From: G958296245 sp963664035
GTDB lineage: Bacteria > Chloroflexota > Dehalococcoidia > Lucifugimonadales > G958296245
Length of the DNA stretch: 64,000 bases
Assembly (NCBI GenBank): GCA_963664035.2
Contig: OY760867.2
Span: forward strand, 3,348,001-3,412,000
Direction: 5' to 3'
Part shown: piece by piece, positions 25,172 through 34,937 of the stretch
How the letters are laid out: each line of letters begins with the position of its first letter
Position numbering within the stretch: the first letter of the stretch is position 1
Made by a program: the position numbers and the translations under genes
Notes under the pieces: model-generated
Seen by the model: the letters and a program-made list of their open reading frames with translations, nothing else
The model's database searches: none
Told to the model about the DNA's origin: nothing

Positions 25172-26116
25172 ATGAGACAGCGCAGCTATTCGGGCGATAC
25201 GGGGCTCACGATGCGGATGGGGCTGACGATGGTGTTGCTCGCCCTGGTCTGGGTCTTCTTCATGGGGCTGCTGTTCTGGGCCGGGATCCCGTGGTTCCTG
25301 GTGCTGGGATTCGCGCTCATCGGAGTGGTCTTCCAGTACTACGGCTCGGACAAGCTCGTGCTGATGACGACGGGTGCGAGGGAGGTCACCGCGCAGGAGG
25401 AGCCGGATCTGCACGCGATGGTGGAGCGGCTGGCCGCGATGGCGGACATGCCGAAGCCGAAGAAGATCGCGGTCATGGACACCCACGTCCCCAACGCGTT
25501 CGCCACGGGGCGCAACCCGAGCAACTCGGTCGTGGCGGTGACGCGGGGGCTGATGTCCCGGCTGTCGCGGGCGGAGCTGGAGGCTGTGCTCGGCCACGAG
25601 CTGAGCCACATAAAGCACCGGGACGTCATGGTGATGACGTGGGCGGGCCTGATCGTCATCATGGCGGGCTACCTGCTCCAGATGCTGTTCTGGGTGAGCC
25701 TGTTCGGCGGATTCGGAGGCGGCGACAGGGGGCGCGGCGAGGGGGGCGGAAACGCCTTTCTCATCATGCTGGCCGTCTACTTGGGCACGATCCTCGTCTA
25801 TTTCCTGAGCCAGCTCCTGATCCTGGCGCTGTCGCGCTACCGCGAGTTCGCCGCGGACCGGGGCGGCGCGATGCTGACGGGCGCGCCGATGCAGCTGGCG
25901 TCGGCGCTGGCGAAGATCAGCAACGACATGTACCGGATACCGGAGAAGGACCTGCGGCAGGTCGAGCACGCCAACGCCTTCTTCATCGTGAACGCGCTGA
26001 AGGGGAACAAGGCGGCGTCCCTGCTGGCGAGCCACCCGCCGGTCGAGCAGCGCATCGAGCGGCTGCGCCGGATGCAGATGGAGATGGAGCGCCCGGCGCG
26101 GTCCGGGCGGCGCTAG
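25172..26116 (+). CDS. htpX: HtpX-type membrane zinc protease
   Basis: 314 residues from ATG 25172, which follows GGAGGA by four bases; in-frame ATGs at 25136 and 25154 lie in the tandem repeat. Two N-terminal transmembrane segments (about 17-36 and 40-57) are followed by HELSH at 142-146 and a further ligand in YREFAADRGG. Two more hydrophobic segments lie between them. HtpX cleaves damaged membrane proteins, overlapping functionally with FtsH. It is three bases upstream of a pspAB-like gene, a pairing known from other bacteria that suggests envelope-stress function. Confidence 0.93.
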   Translation: MRQRSYSGDTGLTMRMGLTMVLLALVWVFFMGLLFWAGIPWFLVLGFALIGVVFQYYGSDKLVLMTTGAREVTAQEEPDLHAMVERLAAMADMPKPKKIAVMDTHVPNAFATGRNPSNSVVAVTRGLMSRLSRAELEAVLGHELSHIKHRDVMVMTWAGLIVIMAGYLLQMLFWVSLFGGFGGGDRGRGEGGGNAFLIMLAVYLGTILVYFLSQLLILALSRYREFAADRGGAMLTGAPMQLASALAKISNDMYRIPEKDLRQVEHANAFFIVNALKGNKAASLLASHPPVEQRIERLRRMQMEMERPARSGRR

Positions 26117-26119
26117 ACG

Positions 26120-26689
26120 ATGGGTCTGCTGGAGGTGCTGTTCGGGCAGTCGAGGCGGCGCAGGGCGAAGCGCGAGGGCTACTTCGCCATAACGACGGCG
26201 GCGGAGTCCCTGTCGGGCCGGGCCGGGCTGCGGCTGAAGGAGAAGGCGGGGCTCGTCTACAACCCGGTGGAGTCGAAGTTCTTCGACAACCTGGACTCGG
26301 AGGTGCGGGAGCTTCTGAAGGTGAGCGGCAGGGCCACGGGGACCAAGCACCTGATGCACGCGGACGCGTTCGGGACGCACTGGGTGGTGCTGGACGACCG
26401 GGACTTCGAGGACCTGGCCACCACGATACACGCCGTCGGGGAGACGATAACGGAGCACGGCTTCGACGAGCGGCTGCTGGCCGCGGTCTTCTCGTTCGAC
26501 TACGAGGGCAAGGGCGCCTACTGGATATACAACATCAAGCGCGGCAACTTCTACCCGATGGTGCTGTTGGGCGAGAAGCGGAGGGACAACGCGGCGGAGA
26601 TGCGCCTGGGGGCGCTGATGGAGGAGGAGAAGGTGCCGGTGGAGAAGAACCTGGAGCGGTGGTACTCGCTCTGGGGCATACCGTTCTGA
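26120..26689 (+). CDS. PspAB-like protein (PspA-associated family)
   Basis: 189 residues, soluble. MGLLEVLFGQSRRRR at the start and the middle FGTHWVVLDDRDFEDLATTIHAVGETITEHGF, followed by AVFSFDYEGKGAYWIYNIKRGNFYPM, match the PspAB family often found next to htpX. The biochemical role is not established. It is separated from htpX by three bases and so probably made from the same message. It ends just before a repeat array that may terminate the operon. Confidence 0.75.
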   Translation: MGLLEVLFGQSRRRRAKREGYFAITTAAESLSGRAGLRLKEKAGLVYNPVESKFFDNLDSEVRELLKVSGRATGTKHLMHADAFGTHWVVLDDRDFEDLATTIHAVGETITEHGFDERLLAAVFSFDYEGKGAYWIYNIKRGNFYPMVLLGEKRRDNAAEMRLGALMEEEKVPVEKNLERWYSLWGIPF

Positions 26690-26695
26690 ATTCAC

Positions 26696-26831
26696 CCCCA
26701 TCCTAACCTTCCCCCTGAGGGGGAAGGGATTTTGAGATAGTCCCCTGAGGGGGAAGGGATTTGAGATACCCCCCTGAGGGGGAAGGGATTTGAGATACCC
26801 CCCTGAGGGGGTAGGGATTCTGAGATAGTCC
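26696..26831. repeat. Array of four C/G inverted repeats
   Basis: catcctaaccttccccctga and then ccctgaggggg aagggattt-gagata units are repeated four times. Each unit carries a ccccctgaggggg palindrome. It lies between pspAB and the convergent MFS gene. Related single copies are at 41826 and 46208. Confidence 0.8.
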
Positions 26832-28313
26832 CTAGGTGTGCGGCGGGGGGCTTGGGGTGCCGTCGGGTTCCTTGACGTATTCGGTTCTCATCAACAGGGC
26901 GGACAGGACGGCAACGAGGGACAGGAACCCCGATATCATGAAGAGGTCCTGGAAGACGGTGACGCCGGCTCCTATCAACATGGCCTCGGTCTCCTCGAAG
27001 CTCGATCCGAGAGTCACGTCGGCGGTCAGGCTGTAGAAGCGCTCTATGCCCCAGGCGGAGAGGGCCGCCAGCCCCAGCGCCATCCCCACCATTCGAGACG
27101 CCGTGACCAATGAGGCCGCCGCTCCCCAATAGTCGCTGGGCGCCGCGCTCAAGGCGCTGACGCCTATCGGGGGGATGACGAGGCCAAATCCGAGACCGGC
27201 CGCCACGAGGGGCAGGGTTAGCCTGAGCCCCCCAACGTCCGTCTCCCAGCCGCTCATGAAGAGCAGGCCCGCCCCCATCAAGACGAGGCCGACTATGCAC
27301 ACCTCTCTCACTCCCGCCCAGCGAAGGATGTAGCCCCCCACCAAGGCCCCGACCGGAATGGCGGCCGTAAGGCGCACGAGGTTGAGGGCGCTCTCCAACG
27401 TGGCCCTCTCCATGACGGTGTTGGACATGAGGGGCACGCATACCAGGGCCATGATCAACGCGATCCCGATCAGGAACTGGGTAAGGTTGGACGACACGAA
27501 GGCCCTGGAGGTATACAGGAAAGAGGCCAGTAGAGGTTGGGCCGCCCGTCTCTCCACCGCGACCAGGACGCCTATGAGAACGACCGACGCCGCCAGGGTC
27601 AGGTACGGGTAGACGGACTCCGCGGTGAAGATGCTTCTCTGGGCCAGCGCGACGGTCATGACCGTGAGCGCCCCTCCAAGCGCGAATGCCCCGAGGTAGT
27701 CCATCTTGGCGGCGGGATTGGCGCGGTTGGGCAGGACGGCGATCAGCGCTATCAGGATGAGGCTCTGGGGCACGTCCAGCCAGAATATCCACCGCCAGCC
27801 GATCCACTCGATGATGGCGCCTCCGTAGAGGGGCCCCACGACGGACCCGGCTTCAGCCGACGCCGCCACGAGCCCTATCGCGATCCCTCTCTTCTCCGTA
27901 GATACGGCCGCCACGGCCATGGCCAAGCTTATGGGGACCGTAGCGCCGCCCCCCATGGCCTGGACGACCCTGGCGGGCACGATAGAAGTGAAGTTCGGCG
28001 CCGCCGCCACGAAGGCCGACCCGACGGCGAATACGATCAGCGCAATCTGGAACATCCTGGCGCGGCCGTAGACGTCGGACAGGCGCCCTGCCAACGGCAT
28101 GGCCACGGTGTAGCTGACCAGGTACCCGGTTATGATCCACGACGCCCTGTCCAGGTCCGTGAGCGGGATCTCCAGGTCCACCATGACGCTCGGCAGGGCG
28201 GCGACCACGACGGTCTGGTCGAGGGCGGTCGAAAATACCCCCAGGCAGAGGATGCCCAGTACGACCGGCTGGGAAGTGCCCAGGCGGACGAGGTTGGCCC
28301 TCACGCCGCTCAC
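26832..28313 (-). CDS. MFS drug/lipid exporter, DHA2 (14-helix) type
   Basis: 493 residues with about 14 hydrophobic segments. Motif A is seen as GRLSDVYGRARMF, and ALDQTVVVAALPSVMVDLEI marks helix 1 of DHA2/EmrB-QacA transporters. It is ten bases downstream of a lipoprotein of LppX/LprG type. In mycobacteria such a pair (LprG with Rv1410c/P55) moves triacylated lipids across the envelope. The same job is inferred here from gene order. A generic multidrug exporter is the alternative. Confidence 0.9.
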   Translation of the reverse strand: MSGVRANLVRLGTSQPVVLGILCLGVFSTALDQTVVVAALPSVMVDLEIPLTDLDRASWIITGYLVSYTVAMPLAGRLSDVYGRARMFQIALIVFAVGSAFVAAAPNFTSIVPARVVQAMGGGATVPISLAMAVAAVSTEKRGIAIGLVAASAEAGSVVGPLYGGAIIEWIGWRWIFWLDVPQSLILIALIAVLPNRANPAAKMDYLGAFALGGALTVMTVALAQRSIFTAESVYPYLTLAASVVLIGVLVAVERRAAQPLLASFLYTSRAFVSSNLTQFLIGIALIMALVCVPLMSNTVMERATLESALNLVRLTAAIPVGALVGGYILRWAGVREVCIVGLVLMGAGLLFMSGWETDVGGLRLTLPLVAAGLGFGLVIPPIGVSALSAAPSDYWGAAASLVTASRMVGMALGLAALSAWGIERFYSLTADVTLGSSFEETEAMLIGAGVTVFQDLFMISGFLSLVAVLSALLMRTEYVKEPDGTPSPPPHT

Positions 28314-28323
28314 CGGCCCGAGG

Positions 28324-29103
28324 TCACTCCGGGAGCTCGATCTCGACGGGGACGTTGATGTCTTCGATGACCAGGAGGCGGGTGGTCTCAGGGGCGTCGT
28401 CGTTGTAGATTCGGCCCGCGAGCCTTGCCTGTCTCAAGACGAGGTCCGCTTCGTCGATCCACAAGGTCAAGGTCACCTCGTGACCCGGGTCGGCGGACGT
28501 GATGAGGTCCGACAGCGCCTCGGAGGAGACGACCCCCGCGACGATGATGGTCTGGGCTCCCTGCACGGTCTCCCGTCCCACCAGGGTTACGTCCTGGATC
28601 GTGTCGGGCAAATTGGCAAAGATCATGCCCAGTCCCGCAAGATTGAAGGGCACCTGGGCCGGAGGCAGGGGGGCCCAGGGCGCGTCTTCGGATAGCTTCA
28701 TGAACGCCCTGTCGCCCACCTTTACTATCTCGATCTTCACGAAACCGAAGCCTGGAGCCACCACGTCGACCAGCATCCTGAAGCTGTCGGGGGTCTTGAG
28801 CACCGCTTCCATGCTCTTGAAAGTCGTCCCGAAGAACAGGGCCCCTGTTTCCGTCTCGTCCACCATGCTGAACTTTGCGGTGGACATGGCGGCGATATTA
28901 GCCCCCATCGCCGCGAGGAAATCGTCCACCCGCGGGGTTGGCGTGGGCGTGGGGACGGGCGTGGGCGTGGGGGTAGGCGTGGGCTCGGGCGTCGGGGTGG
29001 GAGTAGGCTCGGGCTCGGCCGAGCACGCGGCGCCGAGGAACAGGGACGCGATCACCAGCACGGCGATCGCGAAGCCGCGAATAGGCGTCATGGACGGTCT
29101 CAT
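28324..29103 (-). CDS. LppX/LprAFG-type lipoprotein
   Basis: About 259 residues from ATG 29103; upstream in-frame starts are unlikely. The signal peptide ends in lipobox LGAACS. A Thr-Pro/Glu-Pro linker of about 30 residues follows, then a beta-rich domain (FKSMEAVLKTPDSFRM, VGDRAFMKLSEDAPWAPL) typical of the LolA-like LppX_LprAFG fold with a hydrophobic pocket for lipids. It is directly upstream of a DHA2 MFS gene, as in the mycobacterial lprG-p55 operon. Likely a lipid carrier on the outer face of the membrane; ligand unknown. Confidence 0.82.
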   Translation of the reverse strand: MRPSMTPIRGFAIAVLVIASLFLGAACSAEPEPTPTPTPEPTPTPTPTPVPTPTPTPRVDDFLAAMGANIAAMSTAKFSMVDETETGALFFGTTFKSMEAVLKTPDSFRMLVDVVAPGFGFVKIEIVKVGDRAFMKLSEDAPWAPLPPAQVPFNLAGLGMIFANLPDTIQDVTLVGRETVQGAQTIIVAGVVSSEALSDLITSADPGHEVTLTLWIDEADLVLRQARLAGRIYNDDAPETTRLLVIEDINVPVEIELPE

Positions 29104-29219
29104 CCGATCATCTCCTTCATGCAGTGTCCGGCGCGTCCCTCCAAGCGTCCACCATTCAGCATGGATGGACTGCCCCAATACCCTCTAGCTGCTTTTCGAC
29201 CCTCTTATCGTCGAATGCA

Positions 29220-29870
29220 TTACGAGTAGTCGTCGGCGGGCGTGACCGTGACCTGGCGGCCGTCGCCTTCGCCTGTGCTGGTGGTGGTCACGTCGGGGTT
29301 CTCCGCCAGCGCCAGGTGGACGATCCTGCGCTCGTCGGGAGGCATCGGCTCCAGGGTGACGGGCTGTCCGGAGGAGGCGACGCGGTCCGCCACGCGGCGG
29401 GCGAGGTTTTCCAGGGACCTGTAGCGCCGCTCCTGGTAGCCGGATACGTCGAGGAACAGGTTGACGCGCTGCTCCATCTTCCGGGCCGCGAGGAAGCCGA
29501 CCATGAACTGGAGAGACTTGAGGGTCTCGCCGCGCCGTCCGATGAGCAGGCCGGAGTCGTCGCCGGTGATGTCGAAGGCGGGGCCTCCAACGTCCTCGCG
29601 CTCGGCGCTGCGCAGGTTGACCACGACGTCGACGTCCATCAGTTCGACGAGGGTTTCGATGATGTCCGAAGTGGTCTTGACGACGTCGGTCGCCTGCTCC
29701 AGCACGGTCACGCGCACGCGGGCGGGCTCGCCGCCCACGATTCCGAGCAGCCCGGCCTTGCCCTCGCTAACGACGTCTATTTCGACCTGACCGCGTTCGG
29801 CGTCGAGCTCCTTTAGGGCGAGCTCTATTGCCTCCTCTGGGCTTTTTCCTGTCGTCTCTATCGTCCTCAA
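29220..29870 (-). CDS. jag: Jag/KhpB RNA-binding protein
   Basis: 216 residues with the three Jag domains. The N-terminal Jag_N (MRTIETTGKSPEEAIELAL) is followed by a KH-type domain with LLIGRRGETLKSLQF and a C-terminal R3H domain (MPPDERRIVHLAL). It binds RNA and is usually encoded after yidC, as here. It overlaps the end of yidC by 104 bases in another frame, an unusually long overlap. It likely affects cell division or envelope gene expression post-transcriptionally. Confidence 0.92.
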   Translation of the reverse strand: MRTIETTGKSPEEAIELALKELDAERGQVEIDVVSEGKAGLLGIVGGEPARVRVTVLEQATDVVKTTSDIIETLVELMDVDVVVNLRSAEREDVGGPAFDITGDDSGLLIGRRGETLKSLQFMVGFLAARKMEQRVNLFLDVSGYQERRYRSLENLARRVADRVASSGQPVTLEPMPPDERRIVHLALAENPDVTTTSTGEGDGRQVTVTPADDYS

Positions 29871-30702
29871 TGGCTACCGCCTCCTCTGCCTGGGTCTCCG
29901 TCTCCTGGGTCTCCGGCGGCTCGCCCTGGGCCGGCGCGGGCCGGCCGGGGCGCCACGTCGCCAGAGACACGACGGGCTCCCAGCCTGTCACGAATCCCTG
30001 GATGACTATCCCGACTATGTTCGACACGATCCAGTATACGGCCAGCCCCGCCTCGAACTGGAGGGTGAAGAACCCGAACATGAGCGGCATCATCCACAGC
30101 ATCATCCGGTTGGTGGACGCCTGCTGCTCGGTGGCGGCGGGCATGGTCGTCATCTTCTGCATCAGCCACATCGACCCGCCGACGAGCACGGGCAGCAGGA
30201 AGGGCAGCGGGTTGGCGGCGGCGACCTCGGCGAGGTTGAGCCCGAAGGCGATGCCGTTCAGCGGGATCACCTCGTGCACCGGAGTGAGCCAGGGGTAGAG
30301 ATGCCGGGAGAGGTCTGCCAGCCTCTCCGGGGTGGAGGGCAGCGTGGCCCTGAGCGCCCAGAAGAGGCCGAAGAAGATCGGCATCTGGATCACCATGGGG
30401 CCCAGGCATCCGAGGGGGTTGACTCCCTGCTCGCGGTAGAGGCGCATCGTCTCCTGCGAGGCCCTCGCCCTGTCGTTCTTGTACCTATCCTGGACCTGCT
30501 TGACCTTGGGCTGTAGCTGGCCCATCGCCTTCATCTGCTTGCTCTGCTTGAGGGTGAGGGGGACCATGGCCACGCGCACGATGATGGTGAAGGCGATGAC
30601 CGCCAGCCCGAAGTTGTCGAAGAAGACGGAGTAGAGCAGGACGAGGCCGTTGATCATCGGCCCCATGATGACCGCGTTCCATATGTCGCCGAGTATGTCC
30701 AT
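29767..30702 (-). CDS. yidC: Membrane protein insertase YidC/Oxa1
   Basis: 311 residues from ATG 30702. It has about five hydrophobic segments, without the large periplasmic domain of proteobacterial YidC. VRVAMVPLTLKQSKQMKAM carries the conserved Arg of the hydrophilic groove. MPIFFGLFWALRATLP and the late VYWIVSNIVGIVIQGF are family hallmarks. The highly basic tail (RKKPRGGNRARP...) would contact the ribosome; much of it is encoded where jag overlaps. It is adjacent to gap upstream. Confidence 0.93.
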   Translation of the reverse strand: MDILGDIWNAVIMGPMINGLVLLYSVFFDNFGLAVIAFTIIVRVAMVPLTLKQSKQMKAMGQLQPKVKQVQDRYKNDRARASQETMRLYREQGVNPLGCLGPMVIQMPIFFGLFWALRATLPSTPERLADLSRHLYPWLTPVHEVIPLNGIAFGLNLAEVAAANPLPFLLPVLVGGSMWLMQKMTTMPAATEQQASTNRMMLWMMPLMFGFFTLQFEAGLAVYWIVSNIVGIVIQGFVTGWEPVVSLATWRPGRPAPAQGEPPETQETETQAEEAVAIEDDRDDRKKPRGGNRARPKGARRRTRSGRNRRR

Positions 30703-30721
30703 ACCTGGAAGCATGGCGGCC

Positions 30722-31735
<1,014 letters not shown>

Positions 31736-31828
31736 CTGGTCGCTCCTCGTGGGCTTAGAGTATGTCTGCAAGTGCCCATTATACAGCGCGCCGCCGCATC
31801 TACGCGCTGGACGCAGGACCCAGGACGA

Positions 31829-33076
31829 TCAGGCGGGCGTGCTGGGCGCGGCGACGAGGCCGCGCAGGCGCTTCCTGTCCATCACCACGAGGACGACCGA
31901 CAGCGCCAGGAAGATGTAGGCGAACAGCATTCGCTCGGACTCGCTGGTGAAGAACAGGTGCGCGACGAAGAGCCCCAGCAGGACGGCGCCGCCCTTCCAG
32001 TCGATCACCCTGGAGGCGATCAGCAGGACGGCAAAGAGGGACATCGCGGACGTTAGCAGGAACTCCGCCGCCTGCCGGCTCTCCAGCCCGAAGTTGAGCG
32101 GCTCGCCCGACGACAGGCTGAAGACGACGACCATGCTCCCGATCAGCAGCGTAAGCTGGTTGACCTCCGCCGATATGAGGGTGGTCATGCCCGCCAGAGG
32201 ATTGGCCCTCAGGCTGAATAGGATGGCCAGGACGATCTCCGGGGCCTCCGACGCCAGGGGCGCTACCCACTGGATCAGTATGAACTCGTCGATGCCCATC
32301 TCGCGGCCGGTCTCTACGAGGGACTCGACGAACGGCTCGGCCACCACCAGTATAACGGCCACGGCGTATACGAAGAGCGCCGCCAGCACCGTCCGCCGCT
32401 TCTTATCGGGGAGCGATCCTATGAGCAGGGATACTCCTACGAGGTGGGGCTCCCCCGACTCCTGCGCGGAGCTGACCCAGAGATAGAAGAGGTAGACGGC
32501 TATCATCACGGCGGCCAGCGCAACGTGCACCTGGCTCATCGCGAAGACCAGGAAAGACAGGAGCGTTGCGACGGTCAGCGTCCTTATCTCGAGGGACATG
32601 CCTGTGCCGCCGCGCATGTCGAGAGGTCGGCGGCGGCGCAGGTAGTAGATCAGGACGACCAGCGACCAGCCGATCCCGATGAGCAGGCGGTTGGCGCCGG
32701 TGACGTTGGCGGCCACCCTGCTCATCTCGTCCGTGACGGCGCCGGAGTACCTCAACGCCAGCAAGCTCGATCCGTTCTCCGGATCGAAGGACGCGCCCGC
32801 CTTCCATGCCAGCACCGCCTCTATCGAGTACTCGGGGAGTATCGCGACGAGGGCGAGCACGGCGATGGCCAGCGAGGCCGAGACGTCGATCTGGGCCGCC
32901 TCGGCGGCCCAGGACAGCAGGAAGGCGCCTCCCACTATGCCAATGGCGAGCACCGCCGCCGTGACGAGGGGGTGGGGATGGAGACCGGAGAAGACGAGGG
33001 CGGCGGCCGCCGCGCCCACGGCCATGCACGCCGCCACCCATACCCACTCGCGTCCGGACGCGGTCTCAGCGGCCAA
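31829..33076 (-). CDS. Sodium/calcium exchanger-family membrane protein
   Basis: 415 residues with about ten or eleven hydrophobic helices. Two alpha-repeat-like motifs are seen: LVAILPEYSIEAVLAW with GANRLLIGIGWSLV, and PLASEAPEIVLAIL with AEVNQLTLLIGSMVV. The acidic residues in PEY and SEAPE are the expected cation ligands. This is the CaCA superfamily; transported ion is Ca2+ or another cation against Na+ or H+, not certain. It is a single gene upstream of gap in the same direction. Confidence 0.85.
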   Translation of the reverse strand: MAAETASGREWVWVAACMAVGAAAAALVFSGLHPHPLVTAAVLAIGIVGGAFLLSWAAEAAQIDVSASLAIAVLALVAILPEYSIEAVLAWKAGASFDPENGSSLLALRYSGAVTDEMSRVAANVTGANRLLIGIGWSLVVLIYYLRRRRPLDMRGGTGMSLEIRTLTVATLLSFLVFAMSQVHVALAAVMIAVYLFYLWVSSAQESGEPHLVGVSLLIGSLPDKKRRTVLAALFVYAVAVILVVAEPFVESLVETGREMGIDEFILIQWVAPLASEAPEIVLAILFSLRANPLAGMTTLISAEVNQLTLLIGSMVVVFSLSSGEPLNFGLESRQAAEFLLTSAMSLFAVLLIASRVIDWKGGAVLLGLFVAHLFFTSESERMLFAYIFLALSVVLVVMDRKRLRGLVAAPSTPA

Positions 33077-33138
33077 TGGATGCGCCTCCCGGACGCTGAG
33101 AACGGAGAGGAACTGCCGGGATCATTCGGATGGCAGAA

Positions 33139-33579
33139 CTAGCCAAGGACCGTGTGACTCCTCTTCCTAAGCGCCAGGTTGACGAAGGTCTCGGTGCGCC
33201 TGACGCCCGGCACGACGCCCAGCTTGGTCCTCAGGAAGACGCCGAGCGCTTCCGAGGATGCCAACGTTACCCAGACGAATATGTCGAAGGACCCGGTAGT
33301 CACCGCCACCCAGATGACCTCCTCCAATTCCTCCAGCCCGTCGGCCACCGAGTCTATCTTGTCCGGGGCGACCTGGACGCCGATCAGGGCCTGGGACTCG
33401 TAGCCCATCTTCCTGGGGTCCGGTATGGCCGTCACCCGGATGGTCTCGTCGTCCACGAGGAGTTTGAGCCTTCGGCGGACCGTGCCCTCGCTAACGCCCA
33501 CCTGCCTGGCGACTCCCGCGTTGGAGGTCCGTCCGTCCCGTTCGAGCACGTCGATTATCTTCTTGTCTAGCGAGTCCAT
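33139..33579 (-). CDS. Lrp/AsnC-family transcriptional regulator
   Basis: 146 residues. The N-terminal winged helix is MDSLDKKIIDVLERDGRTSNAGVARQVGVSEGTVRRR in sequence order over residues 1-37. The C-terminal RAM domain contains DIFVWVTLASSEAL and an LRTKLGVVPGVRRTETF beta-alpha-beta region. Such proteins sense amino acids or related ligands as octamers. The target is unknown; the flanking exchanger and zinc-finger membrane gene are candidates. Confidence 0.9.
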   Translation of the reverse strand: MDSLDKKIIDVLERDGRTSNAGVARQVGVSEGTVRRRLKLLVDDETIRVTAIPDPRKMGYESQALIGVQVAPDKIDSVADGLEELEEVIWVAVTTGSFDIFVWVTLASSEALGVFLRTKLGVVPGVRRTETFVNLALRKRSHTVLG

Positions 33580-33668
33580 ACCCCTGTCCTGTGCGTAGAT
33601 TGCCGCATTATGCTATCAGAGCCACGGCCATGGGCGCACTACACGGGCCCTGCCGGGCACCGTCCGGC

Positions 33669-34145
33669 CTACCGCAGCCGCGTTACGGCCAGGTATATCC
33701 CCACGCCCGCGCCGATGATCTCCAAGAGGCCCAGCGCGCCGCCAAAGACCATCAGCGCCAGCAGCGCCGCCGCCACGCCTCCCGCGGCCACGTACTGCAA
33801 CGTGCGGCCCCTCTTGCGGTTGGCGGCCCAGCTCACTGCCTCCGCGATCGCCAGTCCCAGCCCGGCCAGCGCGATGCCGGACAGGTACCCGCCGAGGAGG
33901 AGGCGCAGGAAGACCATCAGGACGCCCGCGGCGGCCCCGATGCCTAGGCTGACGCCCAGCGCGCGGGCGAGGTAGGCGGTCGAGACGTCGTAGACGGGCG
34001 AGGGGCGTACCTGCGCGCACTCCTGGCATCGGAACCCCACCGGCGTCGAGATCATGCATTGCGTGCATATGGGGTCCTCGCACCTGCCGCATCTCAGGCT
34101 CGTAGCGGTATCCGAATGCCTGGAGCAGTATGTCTGACTGGCCAC
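33669..34145 (-). CDS. Zinc-finger (B-box-like) membrane protein
   Basis: 158 residues. The N-terminal ~45 residues carry a B-box-like cluster: YCSRHSD, LRCGRCEDPICTQCM, GFRCQECA, with Cys/His spaced for two zinc ions. Four hydrophobic segments follow. The same N-terminal module is often seen fused to rhomboid or other membrane domains; here the membrane part is not recognised. It follows plsY by 12 bases in the same direction and likely belongs to that transcription unit. Function unknown. Confidence 0.75.
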   Translation of the reverse strand: MASQTYCSRHSDTATSLRCGRCEDPICTQCMISTPVGFRCQECAQVRPSPVYDVSTAYLARALGVSLGIGAAAGVLMVFLRLLLGGYLSGIALAGLGLAIAEAVSWAANRKRGRTLQYVAAGGVAAALLALMVFGGALGLLEIIGAGVGIYLAVTRLR

Positions 34146-34157
34146 GCGGCCTCCCGG

Positions 34158-34937
34158 TCAAGTATCGGCTCTCTCCACCCCGTCGCCGGCGTCCCCGCCC
34201 TGAGTCCGCCCCCTGGTGGTCCATTTCTCCTTCCGCCCCACGTCCCTATCCCACAGCAGCCTCCTAATCATAACCGCGCGCAGGCCGCCTTGCCTAGGCA
34301 GGGTCCAGTCGTTCGCGGTCAGGCGCTTGAGCACTAGGACAACGGCCAGGCACGAGGCCGTGTACACCAGCTCCGGCGGCTGCCGGAAGACGTATGCCAG
34401 CATGGGCGCGGCGAGCACCGCGATCAGGGTCCACAGGCCCGCGTCCTTGAAGACGAAGCGCCCGACGAACGCTATCAGGAATGCCTGTACGAGGACCTCT
34501 CTCCACATCAGGAGCCCGAGGGCGGCGCCTACGGCGACGGATACGCCCCTGCCCCCCGTGAACCGGATGTAGGGCGACCAGTTGTGTCCGACCGTTGCGG
34601 CGATTCCCACCGCCCCCTGGACGTAGAGGTCCTGGCCGAGCAGATGGCCGGCCAGCAGCACGGGCAGGGTGCCCTTGCCCGCCAGGTCGAATATGCCCAG
34701 GGCCACTGCCGCGGGGTATCCGGCCAGGACGGCGAGGTTCGACGCCCCGACGTTGCCGGAGCCGAATTCGCGCAGGTCCACGCCCTTGCGGTAGCGCGCG
34801 AAGAGATAGGTCGTGGGGATGCCGCCCCACAGGTACGCTCCGACTATGAGCGCCGCCGCATGCACGACGACGACGACACTTACGACGACAACGCCCCACA
34901 GGTACGCTCCGACTACGAGCGCCGCCGCTTCAAGCAC
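34158..34937 (-). CDS. plsY: Glycerol-3-phosphate acyltransferase PlsY with duplicated N-terminal helix
   Basis: 259 residues from GTG 34937, whose first bases overlap the PHP gene stop (GTGCTTGA). Family motifs are IPTTYLFARYRKGVDLREFGSGN (across residues 39-61), NVGASN, GKGTLPVLLAG, VGHNWSPYIRFTGGRGVSVAVG. It transfers acyl from acyl phosphate to glycerol-3-phosphate in the membrane. The first helix is duplicated: a 69-bp tandem repeat (from 34824 and 34893) encodes AALVVGAYLWG and AALIVGAYLWG 23 residues apart. The true start could be the internal GTG before the second copy. The tail after about residue 220 is hydrophilic and longer than usual. Confidence 0.9.
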   Translation of the reverse strand: MLEAAALVVGAYLWGVVVVSVVVVVHAAALIVGAYLWGGIPTTYLFARYRKGVDLREFGSGNVGASNLAVLAGYPAAVALGIFDLAGKGTLPVLLAGHLLGQDLYVQGAVGIAATVGHNWSPYIRFTGGRGVSVAVGAALGLLMWREVLVQAFLIAFVGRFVFKDAGLWTLIAVLAAPMLAYVFRQPPELVYTASCLAVVLVLKRLTANDWTLPRQGGLRAVMIRRLLWDRDVGRKEKWTTRGRTQGGDAGDGVERADT

